A stretch of 64,000 bases of DNA from Hexactinellida sp. DTS-2022. Taxonomy: Eukaryota > Porifera > Hexactinellida. Below the pieces are notes generated by a model. The model saw nothing but the letters and a program-made list of their open reading frames with translations. It was not told where the DNA came from and made no database searches. Position numbers and translations under genes: made by a program. This document shows, one piece after another, positions 54,650 to 64,000 of the stretch (position 1 is the first letter of the stretch; every line of letters starts with the position of its first letter). Where the stretch lies: assembly GCA_028753945.1 (NCBI GenBank), contig JAPNXP010000001.1:1054001-1118000 (forward strand). Direction: 5' to 3'.

Positions 54650-56644
54650 ATGCCACTACCATTCACATCCCCACCTCCACTAGTTCAGATACAGAGAGTG
54701 ACGGGTCCAGTGTATATCTCCAAGGACCAGGAGACATTAATAGGCACAGAGATCCAAAAGCTTATCAGCAAGGGTGCCATAAGGATTGTGACCAAGGGGG
54801 AGATATTCCTCAGTACTATTTTCACAGTTCCCAAGAGGACTGGAGGTCATCGAATGATTCTAGACCTACGAGCCCTCAATTGTCACCTGACAACTTCCCA
54901 CTTCAAGATGGAGAGCATACAAATGCTACGAGACCTAATTCGTCAGGGGGAGTATATGACGAGGCTAGACCTTACGGATGCTTATATGAGTATCCCTATT
55001 GCCGAGCAACACCACAAGTACCTAGCCTTCCGCTGGAAGGAGACCTGTTATACCTACCAGGTACTCCCATTCGGACTATCCATTGCTCCGAGAGTTTTCA
55101 CGAAGGTAATGAAATCACCAGTGTCAATTCTGAGGAAGTGGTCGATTCGACTCATTATCTACCTCGACGACATTCTGATAGTCAATCAGACTCCTCCGGA
55201 GACAAAGCACGATACAGAGCTGACTATAACTCTATTGCAGTCCCTCGGTTTTGTAATAAACGTAAAGAAATCGAGTCTCATTCCCACTCAGGAGATAGAA
55301 TTTCTGGGATTTGTAGTCAATTCTCAATCCCTAACCCTCTCTATCCCCGATCCCAAGTTAACGCTGATAAAGAAACAGATCGGGAGTTGTCTCCGACAAG
55401 TTCAGCCAATCAAGATCCGAACATTAGCCAGACTAGTAGGGACATTAGAATCGATCAGACCTGCAACATTCATTGCCCCACTTTACATGAGGGCATTACA
55501 AATGAACCTGAGGGTATCGTTACGAACCCAATTCGGGAACTACGACAGTTCGACATCCCTAACCCAGCAGTCCAGACAAGAGCTCTCATGGTGGTACAAC
55601 CAGATATCGCTGCACAGGAGCAGTCCAATGACCAGGTTTACGAAACCTCTGCTGACCATTATAACAGATGCATCCCTCTTCGCTTGGGGAGGAATATTGA
55701 AGGGTATGACCCATACGACAACCAGTGGCGATTGGAGCCAGACAGAGAGGAAGCTACACATCAACCAACTGGAGATGCTAGCAATAAAATACTCTCTGAT
55801 AGCGTTCTCTCCTCTCTTTCTGAGCGTACTACCGCCATCGCACCCTCCGGAACAGGTGTACAGGACAATACTAATACAGACAGACAACACGACAGCTATG
55901 AGTTACATCAATCGGATGGGAGGAACACACTCGTATGCACTGGCGGAGATAGCCAAGAGCATATGGATATGGGCCTTATACAACAAGCTAACGTTGTTAG
56001 CAGAGTATGTACCCAGCGAAGCCAACTTAGCAGATGCACTTTCGAGGAGAGCGGACAGCTCCAACTGGTGCCTGCTGCCCAGTATATTTACCAAGATAGT
56101 CAGACTACTTGGACAGGTTACCATAGACCTATTTGCAGATCGCACCAACACCAAGAATTCGAAATTCTACAGTTGGCATCCCGATCCGGAAGCGGAGGGA
56201 ACAAATGCATTTCTTCAAATATGGCCCTCGAAGGGGGCGTATGCATTCCCGCCATTCAACCTAATAAGTCGAGTCCTAACCAGGGTGAGAAAGGAAGACC
56301 TGACACTAATATTAGTTGTACCGGAATGGCCGAGTCAAATTTGGTACTCAACACTGTTGAACATGTTAACAGAAACCCCATTAGTTCTACCACAGTTACC
56401 CAATTTGCTAATGTCCCCATCCAACAAACCCCATCCGCTGATAACAAACAGGACACTCAGATTGCTTGCATGCAAGGTATCCGGTCATTCCCAGATAACC
56501 AGGAGTTATCGTCTGAAGTTAAAAGACTCCTTGAGTCATCTCTCTCGCCGGCAACCATTCGAGCATACAGAAGAGCCTTCTCAGCCTTCAGTAGCTGGTG
56601 TAGTGGGAGAAGTTATGATCCCTTTAAACTTCCTACCAACTTAA
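54650..56644 (+). CDS. DIRS reverse transcriptase-RNase H polyprotein
   Basis: It encodes 664 residues. The RT domain runs from about 20 to 250 (PKRTGGHRMILDLRALN; LDLTDAYMSIPI; LPFGLSIAPRVFTKVM; catalytic YLDD). The RNase H domain is at about 325-470 (ITDASLFAWGG; HINQLEMLAI; TDNTTAMSYIN; ANLADALSRRAD). The C-terminal segment (LFADRTNTKNSKFYSWHPDP; AFPPFNLISRVLTRV; PEWPSQIWYS) is the DIRS region often described as methyltransferase-like. The frame has no internal stops, so this copy may be recently active. The ATG at 54650 is inside the element; translation may also start by frameshift from ORF1. Confidence 0.9.
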   Translation: MPLPFTSPPPLVQIQRVTGPVYISKDQETLIGTEIQKLISKGAIRIVTKGEIFLSTIFTVPKRTGGHRMILDLRALNCHLTTSHFKMESIQMLRDLIRQGEYMTRLDLTDAYMSIPIAEQHHKYLAFRWKETCYTYQVLPFGLSIAPRVFTKVMKSPVSILRKWSIRLIIYLDDILIVNQTPPETKHDTELTITLLQSLGFVINVKKSSLIPTQEIEFLGFVVNSQSLTLSIPDPKLTLIKKQIGSCLRQVQPIKIRTLARLVGTLESIRPATFIAPLYMRALQMNLRVSLRTQFGNYDSSTSLTQQSRQELSWWYNQISLHRSSPMTRFTKPLLTIITDASLFAWGGILKGMTHTTTSGDWSQTERKLHINQLEMLAIKYSLIAFSPLFLSVLPPSHPPEQVYRTILIQTDNTTAMSYINRMGGTHSYALAEIAKSIWIWALYNKLTLLAEYVPSEANLADALSRRADSSNWCLLPSIFTKIVRLLGQVTIDLFADRTNTKNSKFYSWHPDPEAEGTNAFLQIWPSKGAYAFPPFNLISRVLTRVRKEDLTLILVVPEWPSQIWYSTLLNMLTETPLVLPQLPNLLMSPSNKPHPLITNRTLRLLACKVSGHSQITRSYRLKLKDSLSHLSRRQPFEHTEEPSQPSVAGVVGEVMIPLNFLPT

Positions 56645-57432
56645 TCTTGGAATACCTCAAAGATCTCTTTCAGGAAAAGAAGTCTCATACCGCAGTCAAC
56701 ACTGCAAGATCTGCATTATCCTTCTACCTGGAAAGGAGAGAAGGAATGCGAGTTGGAGAACTACCTGATATTGCCAGGTTATGTAGAGGAGCTGCGAGAC
56801 TGCATCCCAGTCAACCACGCTATCATAGTACATGGGATGTAAACCAAATGTTGGTTCACATTGGTACCTTAGATGATAATAGTAACCTTTCCCTTGGGAA
56901 ACTAACTAAGAAGCTCACAATGTTACTAGCGTTAGCAACAGGTGGAAGATCTTCAGACCTGCTGAGCTACTATACTCATTTAATAGAGTGGACAACTTCT
57001 GGTGTTGCCCTAACTAGAAATCTCAAGGGTAAATCGTCAGGAGCAGGAAAACGAGTATTTTTACCTTCACATGACAAGGAAGCACTCTGTATTCCTAAAT
57101 GTCTCAGAGAATATATAGAGAGAACAAGAGAGTACAGAAACACTGAGAGTATGAGAAACTTACAGATTCTCCTCTCTATCTCCAGACCAATTCACCCAGT
57201 GAAGAGCAGCACAGTAGCTCGTTGGATTCTTGACCTCATGACAGAGGCAGGGATAGATACACAACAGTATAAGGCGCACTCAACTAGGGCCGCTAGTACT
57301 TCTGGAGCAATCAGAAGAGGTTTAAGCTCTAGTGAGATATTAGATGCTGCCGATTGGTCGAAGGAAAGCACGTTCACTAAATACTACCTTCGAAACATAG
57401 TGGCGGCAAATTCGAACAGCATGCCCTATTAG
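56470..57432 (+). CDS. DIRS tyrosine recombinase
   Basis: It encodes 320 residues from ATG 56470. The same frame is open back to 54358, but that part mirrors the RT ORF. The N-terminal SAM-like domain (ATIRAYRRAFSAFSSWCSGR) is followed by the catalytic domain with Arg (LATGGRSSDLLSYY), His-x-x-Arg (KAHSTRAAST), Trp (DAADWSKEST) and the nucleophilic Tyr (FTKYYLRN). It overlaps the end of the RT ORF by about 175 bases in another frame. It is the integration enzyme replacing the usual integrase. Confidence 0.9.
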   Translation: MQGIRSFPDNQELSSEVKRLLESSLSPATIRAYRRAFSAFSSWCSGRSYDPFKLPTNLILEYLKDLFQEKKSHTAVNTARSALSFYLERREGMRVGELPDIARLCRGAARLHPSQPRYHSTWDVNQMLVHIGTLDDNSNLSLGKLTKKLTMLLALATGGRSSDLLSYYTHLIEWTTSGVALTRNLKGKSSGAGKRVFLPSHDKEALCIPKCLREYIERTREYRNTESMRNLQILLSISRPIHPVKSSTVARWILDLMTEAGIDTQQYKAHSTRAASTSGAIRRGLSSSEILDAADWSKESTFTKYYLRNIVAANSNSMPY

Positions 57433-57605
57433 ACTACTTAGTTACGTAGTATGTAGGTTGGTTAACACATTTATTGTTTTTTCTATGGGTGTTTGTAGAA
57501 ACACCTCTATTTATTTAGCTTACAGTATATGTGTACAGAGACACATCATTATTCTGTGACTGTATTTCTTACAGTATATATTTTACAATCAGATCTGCTA
57601 CAAAG

Positions 57606-57727
57606 ATCCAACTTTAAGTATGCCAGTTTTATGCTGAATAATGAAATATAATTGAAAATTGTGCAAGCGCCGAAGGCGCGTAGCACAATTATAATTATAT
57701 GAATTAGGAAGCATAAAACTGGCATAC
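57606..57727. repeat. DIRS internal complementary region
   Basis: 57606-57654 is the complement of the element's left 49 bp. 57651-57727 is the complement of its right 77 bp. The two meet at a shared 4 bases (ATTG/CAAT). It serves as the template that aligns the ends of a circular intermediate. Confidence 0.92.
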
Positions 57728-57803
57728 GATCCCACCCTTACTTAATCTTTCCAAGGTAAAGATAGTATATGCCCACCCAGGATTAGCTATCAAGCCTTCA
57801 ATC

Positions 57804-57962
57804 GAAATATGAGTAGATTGGGAGTATAGAGATGATGTAGTAAGGGAAATAATAAACGCTTTTGGTTTACTAATAAACAAATACAAAAGCACATTAGTGC
57901 TTGAGCTATAAATTTGGGTCAAAGAGGATGTAATCCAACTTTAAGTATGCCAGTTTTATGCT
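57804..57962. repeat. DIRS right inverted terminal repeat
   Basis: Exact or near-exact complement of the left repeat. The tip beyond it (57963-58021) carries a GC-rich hairpin (GCGCCTTCGGCGC). Confidence 0.92.
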
Positions 57963-58021
57963 TCCTAATTCATATAATTATAATTGTGCTACGCGCCTTC
58001 GGCGCTTGCACAATTTTCAAT

Positions 58022-58374
58022 ACATCATTAGAATATACTAGGATTGTTATGATGACTCGTAGAATTCCTAATATAGTTAGTTGTATTAGATTTGTATAAT
58101 TACTATTGCGATGTGATCCGCTTAATTTTATTATTTTTGTACACAAATTAATGATTTTATTAATTGGAATAGGTATTGTATTAGGAAGCTATTCTTCTTT
58201 TATATCTTGGTCCTGAGGTACCGTGATATACCTCGTAATGTAATATGTAGTTTGTGATTTTATTTCTTATTCTGTATTCCTTAATTAATGACACGAATTG
58301 AATGGATATTCTATAGAATTCTGTAAATATACTTTTATAAATTGTAATCTCATAACTTAATTCGTATATTCTAA
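58022..58374. other. AT-rich flank between the DIRS element and the second large array
   Basis: It begins with the presumed old 3' end of the NHL-propeller gene (stop at about 58040). Nothing else is recognised. Confidence 0.5.
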
Positions 58375-59320
58375 TCTCTCTTCTGGACATGTCTCTTCTG
58401 GACATGTCTCTTTTAGACATGTCTCTTCTGGACATGTCTCTTCTGGACATGTCTCTTTTAGACATGTCTCTTCTGGACATGTCTCTTCTGGACATGTCTC
58501 TTTTAGACATGTCTCTTCTGGACATGTCTCTTTTAGACATGTCTCTTCTGGACATGTCTCTTCTGGACATGTCTCTTCTGGACATGTCTCTTCTGGACAT
58601 GTCTCTTCTGGACATGTCTCTTCTGGACATGTCTCTTTTAGACATGTCTCTTTTAGACATGTCTCTTCTGGACATGTCTCTTTTAGACATGTCTCTTTTA
58701 GACATGTCTCTTTTAGACATGTCTCTTCTGGACATGTCTCTTCTGGACATGTCTCTTTTAGACATGTCTCTTCTGGACATGTCTCTTCTGGACATGTCTC
58801 TTCTGGACATGTCTCTTCTGGACATGTCTCTTCTGGACATGTCTCTTCTGGACATGTCTCTTCTGGACATGTCTCTTCTGGACATGTCTCTTCTGGACAT
58901 GTCTCTTCTGGACATGTCTCTTCTGGACATGTCTCTTCTGGACATGTCTCTTCTGGACATGTCTCTTTTAGACATGTCTCTTCTGGACATGTCTCTTCTG
59001 GACATGTCTCTTCTGGACATGTCTCTTCTGGACATGTCTCTTCTGGACATGTCTCTTCTGGACATGTCTCTTCTGGACATGTCTCTTCTGGACATGTCTC
59101 TTCTGGACATGTCTCTTCTGGACATGTCTCTTCTGGACATGTCTCTTTTAGACATGTCTCTTCTGGACATGTCTCTTCTGGACATGTCTCTTCTGGACAT
59201 GTCTCTTTTAGACATGTCTCTTCTGGACATGTCTCTTCTGGACATGTCTCTTCTGGACATGTCTCTTCTGGACATGTCTCTTTTGGACATGTCTCTTTTG
59301 GACATGTCTCTTCTGGACAT
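58375..59320. repeat. 15-bp tandem array, about 63 units (GGACATGTCTCTTCT)
   Basis: It is the same unit and orientation as 47878-48240, but more uniform. The main variant is TTTTAG instead of TTCTGG. Core GGACATGTCT or AGACATGTCT recurs every 15 bp. Open frames on both strands (up to 379 codons on the minus strand) arise because 15 is a multiple of three. It ends about 0.66 kb before the CYTH-protein ATG. Confidence 0.95.
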
Positions 59321-59439
59321 TAAATAAGTATATGATTACTGATTGACAGCATTAAACCTAACTATTAACTAATGTATGGTCACTGATAGCATAGTTGGAT
59401 GGTGTGACTGATCATAGACTGTTTCTCGGCTATCTCCAG

Positions 59440-59605
59440 ATCCATTCAGCGCCTCTTCGTCCGAGATGAAACAGACAGGGAATCCATGGTCTGTGGACAG
59501 AAGAAGGGACAGCAGTGCAGGGGTCTCTCTCGGGCCAATCGCCAGAAGAGAGCAGACCCGAATGAATGGACTAGGGATACCGGATTCAGCAAGGGCGGCG
59601 GCTGA
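59440..59605 (+). CDS. Orphan terminal exon of an unidentified gene
   Basis: A GC-rich block in AT-rich DNA follows a good acceptor (CGGCTATCTCCAG). It is open for 54 codons to TGA 59603-59605, with sequence such as RLFVRDETDRESMVCGQKKG and ANRQKRADPNEWTRDTGFSK. I do not recognise it. No upstream exon is visible before the array, so the gene may have been cut off by the array or DIRS events. The minus strand is also open here, so strand is not certain. Confidence 0.38.
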
Positions 59606-59978
59606 GGCTAGTGACCAGGAGTAGCTTTAAAGAGTAACTCCTCGAACTTTTGAATTTATTTATATAAAGCAACTGTATTATGATGGTTCAGACTTAAACT
59701 GTAAGGTGGTCTGAACTTGATTGGACGCAGTTCTGCAATAGTATTATTCTAAGACTTTATAACATACATAGTACATACCCTATCTACTAGTATTGTATAC
59801 GATTGCACTATTATACACGCAAAGTGATACAAAAATTACGTGTTTATTGTTGAGAAACGGGTTTTAATTTCTGGGGATAGTGAGTGTATCTCAATCTGTT
59901 GTTCCACTTATTATTTCTATAATTTCACACACACACACACACACACCCTTTGCTTGCCATTCTAAATGCATAGACATA

Positions 59979-60518
59979 ATGCCACAGAACATAGAGATAA
60001 AAGCCCGCCTGCCCAATCAAGAGCTATTCGATGGCATCAAGTCGCATCTCATCGAAAAGACTAAAACTCCTGGGAAACCGATTCAGCAAAAGGACACATT
60101 TTTCAAATCTCCTGATGGCCGTCTTAAGCTGAGAGAAGAGATTATCGATTCTCCGATCAGTTCTCTTATTTATTACAAAAGAACCGACCAGCCGGGGCCC
60201 AAGCAGTGCGACTTTATCAAAACAGCTGTTCCAGACCCAGAGGCGATGAAAACTATTCTCAGCAACACCCTGGGGAGGAGGGGAGAGGTCTGCAAGGAGA
60301 GAATCCTGTTTATGGTCGGACAGACTCGGGTGCATCTGGACAGAGTGGAGGGGCTGGGTATTTATGTGGAGCTGGAGGTTCTGATGGAAACCGGTCAGTC
60401 CAAGGAGGAAGGAATATCGATCGCAGAGTCTCTAATGGCGGAGTTGAAAATAGAACAATCCTGGTTGGAATCCGAGGCTTACATAGATATTCTGGAAGCT
60501 AAGCTGTTACAAGTGTAG
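59979..60518 (+). CDS. CYTH-domain protein (class IV adenylate cyclase/triphosphatase type)
   Basis: This single exon encodes 179 residues from ATG 59979. The N-terminal IEIKARL is the E-x-E-x-K signature of CYTH tunnel-fold enzymes. Further tunnel residues appear in KLREE, YYKRTDQPGPK and VHLDRVEGLGIYVELEVLM. Family members hydrolyse thiamine triphosphate or inorganic triphosphate, or make cAMP. The length and the LGIYVELE pattern resemble the CyaB-like subgroup found in animals without known substrate. A (CA)n run lies just upstream at about 59926-59946. Confidence 0.85.
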   Translation: MPQNIEIKARLPNQELFDGIKSHLIEKTKTPGKPIQQKDTFFKSPDGRLKLREEIIDSPISSLIYYKRTDQPGPKQCDFIKTAVPDPEAMKTILSNTLGRRGEVCKERILFMVGQTRVHLDRVEGLGIYVELEVLMETGQSKEEGISIAESLMAELKIEQSWLESEAYIDILEAKLLQV

Positions 60519-60780
60519 CAGAGAAGAGACATATATTTAGGTTATTCTGTTAGTTGGTATTCAACTTCTATCACTGATTTATATAAGCAACAGAGGAATG
60601 GATTTATATGAGAACTCTTATGAATAAGCATTAGCCACCATGTCCCTACCTGTATTTGTGGCCGATAATATTTGTGTTTTTAAGGGTGGGACAAAGGTAA
60701 CATAAATTTCGAATTTATACATAAATAAATGTAATACTGTCCCACTAGTTACTAATCCTATAACTCGGGATATAACAGGC

Positions 60781-62070
60781 ATGACTAATCAGCCGCGTGT
60801 CGCCTACTTCTACGACCCGGACGTGGGCAACTACTACTACGGACCCGGACACCCGATGAAGCCGCACCGCCTCTCCCTCACTCACAGCCTGGTGCTGTCA
60901 TACGACCTCTTCCAGCACATGGAGATATACCGCCCGCTCAAGGCGTCTGCGTTCGACATGTGCACGTTCCACTCTCAGGACTACATAGACTTCCTGCAGA
61001 GGGTGACTCCGCAGAACATATCCGGGTTCACTTCGAGTCGCTTTAACGTCGGCGAGGACTGCCCTGTGTTCCCTGGCATGTTTGACTTCTGCAGCATATA
61101 CAGTGGCGCCTCCCTCGATGGAGCCGTTAAGCTCAACAACAACCAGGCAGACATAGTGGTGAACTGGTCGGGGGGATTCCATCACGCGAAGAAGTTCGAA
61201 GCGTCCGGTTTCTGCTACGTGAACGACATTGTCCTGTCCATCCTGGAGCTGCTCAAGCACCACTCGCGGGTCCTCTATATCGACATAGACATACACCATG
61301 GAGACGGAGTGCAGGAAGCATTCTACTTGACGGACCGAGTGATGACGGTCTCGTTCCACAGATTCGGGAACTACTTCTTCCCGGGGACAGGGGACCTGCT
61401 CGAGCTCGGCTTGGAGCGAGGCAAGTACTACTCAGTCAACGTCCCGCTCAGGGAGGGGATCGATGACGAAGGGTTCCTCTACATTTTCAAACCCGTGATC
61501 GAGAAGGTGATGCAGTTCTACCAGCCGAGCTGCGTGGTGCTGCAGTGCGGCGCCGACTCCCTGGCCGGGGACCGACTCGGCTGCTTCAACCTCAGCATCC
61601 GCGGACACGGAGAGTGCGTCCGGTACGTGAAGAAGCAGAACCTGCCCCTACTGGTGCTGGGAGGGGGCGGGTACACGATACGGAACGTGGCTCGCTGCTG
61701 GGCCTACGAGACCGCACTCATTCTCAACAGGGACATCGACAATATAATCCCTACCAACGAGTATTATGAGTTCTACGCTCCCGACTACTCACTGCTGCCC
61801 GATCTCACCAGCAACAACAAAACCGACAATCACAACTCGCGGCAGTACCTGGACCTGATCCTCCAGAGCGTGACTGAGCACCTCAGAATGCTGCCCGGGG
61901 CCCCAGCTGTCCAGATGCAAGAGATTCCGCCGGACTTCCATAGACTCGACCTCGCCCCCCAGGAGCCCCTAGCTATGGACGAGAGAGTCTCTACTTACGA
62001 AAAAGACCGATTGGTACCTCACAGTGCAGAATTCTACGACTCAGAGAATACGTACTCGGACCAGTTGTGA
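60781..62070 (+). CDS. HDAC3: Class I histone deacetylase HDAC3
   Basis: This single exon encodes 429 residues; human HDAC3 has 428. It is a zinc-dependent lysine deacetylase of the NCoR/SMRT corepressor complex. The zinc ligands lie in [17 protein letters not shown] and the later [11 protein letters not shown] segment, the active-site histidines in [11 protein letters not shown], and the catalytic-tunnel Tyr in [15 protein letters not shown]. The N-terminus [20 protein letters not shown] and the paralog-typical [11 protein letters not shown] point to HDAC3 rather than HDAC1/2. The tail after about 400 is short, as in HDAC3. Confidence 0.96.
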   Translation: MTNQPRVAYFYDPDVGNYYYGPGHPMKPHRLSLTHSLVLSYDLFQHMEIYRPLKASAFDMCTFHSQDYIDFLQRVTPQNISGFTSSRFNVGEDCPVFPGMFDFCSIYSGASLDGAVKLNNNQADIVVNWSGGFHHAKKFEASGFCYVNDIVLSILELLKHHSRVLYIDIDIHHGDGVQEAFYLTDRVMTVSFHRFGNYFFPGTGDLLELGLERGKYYSVNVPLREGIDDEGFLYIFKPVIEKVMQFYQPSCVVLQCGADSLAGDRLGCFNLSIRGHGECVRYVKKQNLPLLVLGGGGYTIRNVARCWAYETALILNRDIDNIIPTNEYYEFYAPDYSLLPDLTSNNKTDNHNSRQYLDLILQSVTEHLRMLPGAPAVQMQEIPPDFHRLDLAPQEPLAMDERVSTYEKDRLVPHSAEFYDSENTYSDQL

Positions 62071-62851
62071 CCCTCTGACAATCTCTGTTGTAATTATTAA
62101 TAGAATGTATAAATCAATATAGCATACTGCTTCATTGTATTGTATTGATGACTGACACTCAATTAAAAATACACATTTAATTGTTTTCATTCCTTTATTT
62201 ATCAAACTTACTTGCAAAATCAATGAAAGAGAGTATGATTTCTTTTGTTAAGATAAACTGATTATTTTGCACAATTTGCTTATAATTATCAGACAATATC
62301 CAACCAATTATGTGAGTGGTTCGAAAACGAGAGCTATGCACTTATCAAGTCTAGCATCCTGACTCGTTAATACAATAATGTCATGACAAGATCTTTGGAG
62401 AGTAAACATGTTAGTTAAACGTAGCAAAAACTTCATCCGAAGCAAATTCACTCGCCCAGGTGCTCTACCACAGTGTAGTCATATTAATTCATTCGTTCTG
62501 TGCAGACTATTTGGCTTCAGTGGGTAAGTTATACTTTATTAAGTGAACCCTCAACCTAAATAGGGAATTAAATACTGTAATAATTATATGTTGTAATTAG
62601 GCACAGTACATTGGTCTATGGAGAACTCTGACTAGCTTGCAACAACTAGCACTACAAACGTAAGATTATTTGCAGTATATAATCAGTTATTTTGAGCTGG
62701 TGAATGATGATTATAAATTGAATTAATTATTTAAAAGCACTGGCAAATTTGAATATCGCAGTTCGACTGGAATATCTACAGTTTATATAAAGAAGGAAAT
62801 TGCAACAATTTTCATCAGAATATTTCATTAATTTATTGATTTACGGAAATA
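62071..62851. other. AT-rich spacer
   Basis: No feature is seen besides the presumed promoter of the secreted-protein gene. A TATATAAA-like word near 62784-62791 precedes its ATG by about 65 bases. Confidence 0.45.
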
Positions 62852-63736
62852 ATGCAACTCTTCAAGTTTGAAAACAAACTGCTCATATTTTTCACTGTTC
62901 TGTCTCTATACATTTCTAATGGTGAGCTCTATTTGTACATTAATAATTAAGTAGAATTTGTAGTGATTGCTATTTTACAATATATTTTTAATATTAATTA
63001 ACTTTTAATTTACATAAAATTTATTTTGATTTGCAACAGAAGTGGTTAATTGTATTATTTGCAATTAAATATTACAAATGACTGACTTTGAAATTAAATA
63101 ATTAGCGTAATTAACAAAACCTATAGCATAGTCGAATGGCACCCCGAAAAACTAGCATACTCTCTTTAGATTAAGCCTCCATTATCAATTATATAACAGG
63201 AGATTATTACTGCTTAGTGATTCGCATTGTCAAACTTAAGTATACCTTATTAGTGAATTGGAATTTCCGATATTAAATTAAAGATATGCACAGATATAGT
63301 AAGTACATCTGTCGAGATTAGTTAACACATTACGAAATCAACATACAGACCTTTTGATAAGCGTCAAAGTTACACATGTAAAAGTCATATATATTATTGA
63401 ATTAACTATTTTGGCCCGCGCCCGATTAACCGAAAAATCTTATTGATCTGCGGTGTCCCAATTAAACTGAGACTGTAATTTGATAGTTACATAATGATAA
63501 TTAGATATTTATTTAATTAGTACATATTTTTAGTGAAAACCTGCACACTTGGAGAATTTCCCTACCAATCAGTGAATTTAGCAGAAGATACATTCGTTAC
63601 TTATACTGGCTGTGAGTCTTCTGACGGCCAAACTGTTAATAACTACCTGCTACACCTGGAGATCAGTAGGGGTACCTACTCTGTGAAGGTTAGTTTTGTT
63701 GGGTCATACTGTTATCAACTTATCAGATTACTTTAA
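62852..63736 (+). CDS. Small secreted protein (2 or 3 exons)
   Basis: Exon 1 (62852-62921) encodes a signal peptide (LLIFFTVLSLYIS). Exon 2 starts at 63534 after TTTTTAG and joins in phase, giving VKTCTLGEFPYQSVNLAEDT, then FVTYTGCESSDGQ. If exon 2 reads through, the product is 90 residues with a stop at 63736. A donor (AAG|GTTAGT) at 63697/63698 with an acceptor at 63761 would add a short third exon (63762-63818, starting CDLFFFTHT). Two or three cysteines suggest an extracellular role. I do not recognise the family. Confidence 0.5.
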
Positions 63737-63857
63737 TTAATTAAATTATTATTAGATTTAGTGTGACCTGTTCTTCTTCACCCATACTTTAATACAAGTT
63801 GCATACTATATTAATTAATATAATATTAAATTGTTATATTAATAAATAAATTGAGCT

Positions 63858-64000
63858 ATGGCTTCTAAAATTAGTTCACAGTTTATGCATCAACTTGAAC
63901 ACATAGAACCTATCTCACAATTGTCAAAACGAGTTGTTCGCATATTGGGGATGAACCCTAGCGCAATGACTTTACAGGGTACCAACACCTATTTGGTGGG
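63858..64000 (+). CDS. LACTB2: LACTB2-like metallo-beta-lactamase-fold endoribonuclease, 5' end only
   Basis: ATG 63858 opens a frame running off the window. After about 20 residues it reads [20 protein letters not shown], then TNTYLVG, which is the conserved N-terminal strand of LACTB2, a mitochondrial single-strand RNA endonuclease with a metallo-beta-lactamase fold. The metal-binding motif lies beyond the window. The start has a leader of only about 120 bases after the preceding gene. Confidence 0.88.
   Translation, partial: MASKISSQFMHQLEHIEPISQLSKRVVRILGMNPSAMTLQGTNTYLV

Larger units (their letters stand above)
53172..58021 (+). mobile_element. Full-length DIRS-type tyrosine recombinase retrotransposon
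   Basis: The 4850-bp element has inverted terminal repeats at 53191-53349 and 57804-57962, with unique tips outside them. An internal complementary region at 57606-57727 is the exact reverse complement of the left tip (53172-53220) joined to the right tip (57945-58021), overlapping at CAAT. This is the circularisation structure of DIRS elements. It has no LTRs and no target duplication. Gag-like, RT/RNase H and recombinase frames are all open. It interrupts the NHL-propeller gene. Confidence 0.93.

Noticed and set aside
54358..56469. Upstream 700 codons of the recombinase frame as part of one 1024-residue protein
   Set aside because: This part overlaps the RT/RNase H ORF in another frame and shows no domain of its own; only the recombinase region from about 56470 is supported.
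53172..58021. LTR retrotransposon or retrovirus
   Set aside because: No direct LTRs, integrase or protease; inverted repeats, an internal complementary region and a tyrosine recombinase identify DIRS.
58181..59327. Long open frames with MSRRD or MSLLD repeats (also 47868-48315 and 5591-5959)
   Set aside because: They result from a 15-bp tandem repeat without stop codons in these frames. Both strands are equally open and no other coding sign exists.

Overview
The window is nuclear DNA from an animal. It carries animal-type genes (eEFSec, exocyst EXOC6, a MAGE-domain NSMCE3-like protein, hyccin, TOM1, HDAC3, an ARNT/BMAL-type bHLH-PAS protein, a Fe65/APBB adaptor, a KNL1-like kinetochore protein), a few spliceosomal introns and a DIRS retrotransposon. 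Genes are dense and intron-poor. Coding DNA is much richer in GC than the very AT-rich spacers. These traits, and the DIRS element, would fit an early-branching animal, but the phylum cannot be fixed from this window alone. All exon models here were built by eye from splice sites, reading phase and family similarity.

Layout, 1-28.8 kb: a 3' gene remnant; NADH-cytochrome b5 reductase (+); neutral ceramidase (-, 5 exons), whose third intron holds a complete TAK1-like kinase gene and a 15-bp tandem array; a short KNL1-like gene (-) with SILK, RVSF and MELT motifs; a bHLH-PAS gene (-); a Fe65-like adaptor (-) with two WW and three PTB-type domains; eEFSec (-); EXOC6 (-).

Layout, 28.8-48 kb: a repeat-rich spacer with several MITEs; an AprA/PhoPQ-related secreted hydrolase-like protein (+); hyccin (+); a RING/B-box/NHL TRIM gene (+) with a 5-bp tandem duplication that breaks its frame; a decayed coiled-coil ORF; NSMCE3-like (-); CAAP1-like (+); TOM1 (+); mitochondrial bL28 (+); PNPT1 (+), which starts 6 bp after the end of a MITE.

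Layout, 48-64 kb: a coiled-coil/NHL-propeller gene (+) has been hit twice. Its first intron contains a 3.5-kb element with perfect 25-bp inverted ends, filled with about 3.2 kb of an 18-bp satellite that resembles those ends. Its last codons are replaced by a full-length DIRS element with gag-like, RT/RNase H and tyrosine recombinase ORFs, inverted terminal repeats and an internal complementary region. Then follow a second large 15-bp array, an orphan exon, a CYTH-domain protein (+), HDAC3 (+), a small secreted protein (+) and the 5' end of LACTB2 (+).

The genes are mostly unrelated housekeeping and signalling genes, with no operon-like logic. The most unusual signals are the three 15-bp satellite arrays, which share a 10-bp core matching the p53-family half-site; the TIR-like satellite element; the DIRS insertion at the end of a gene; the nested kinase; and the expanded Fe65 and minimal KNL1 architectures.
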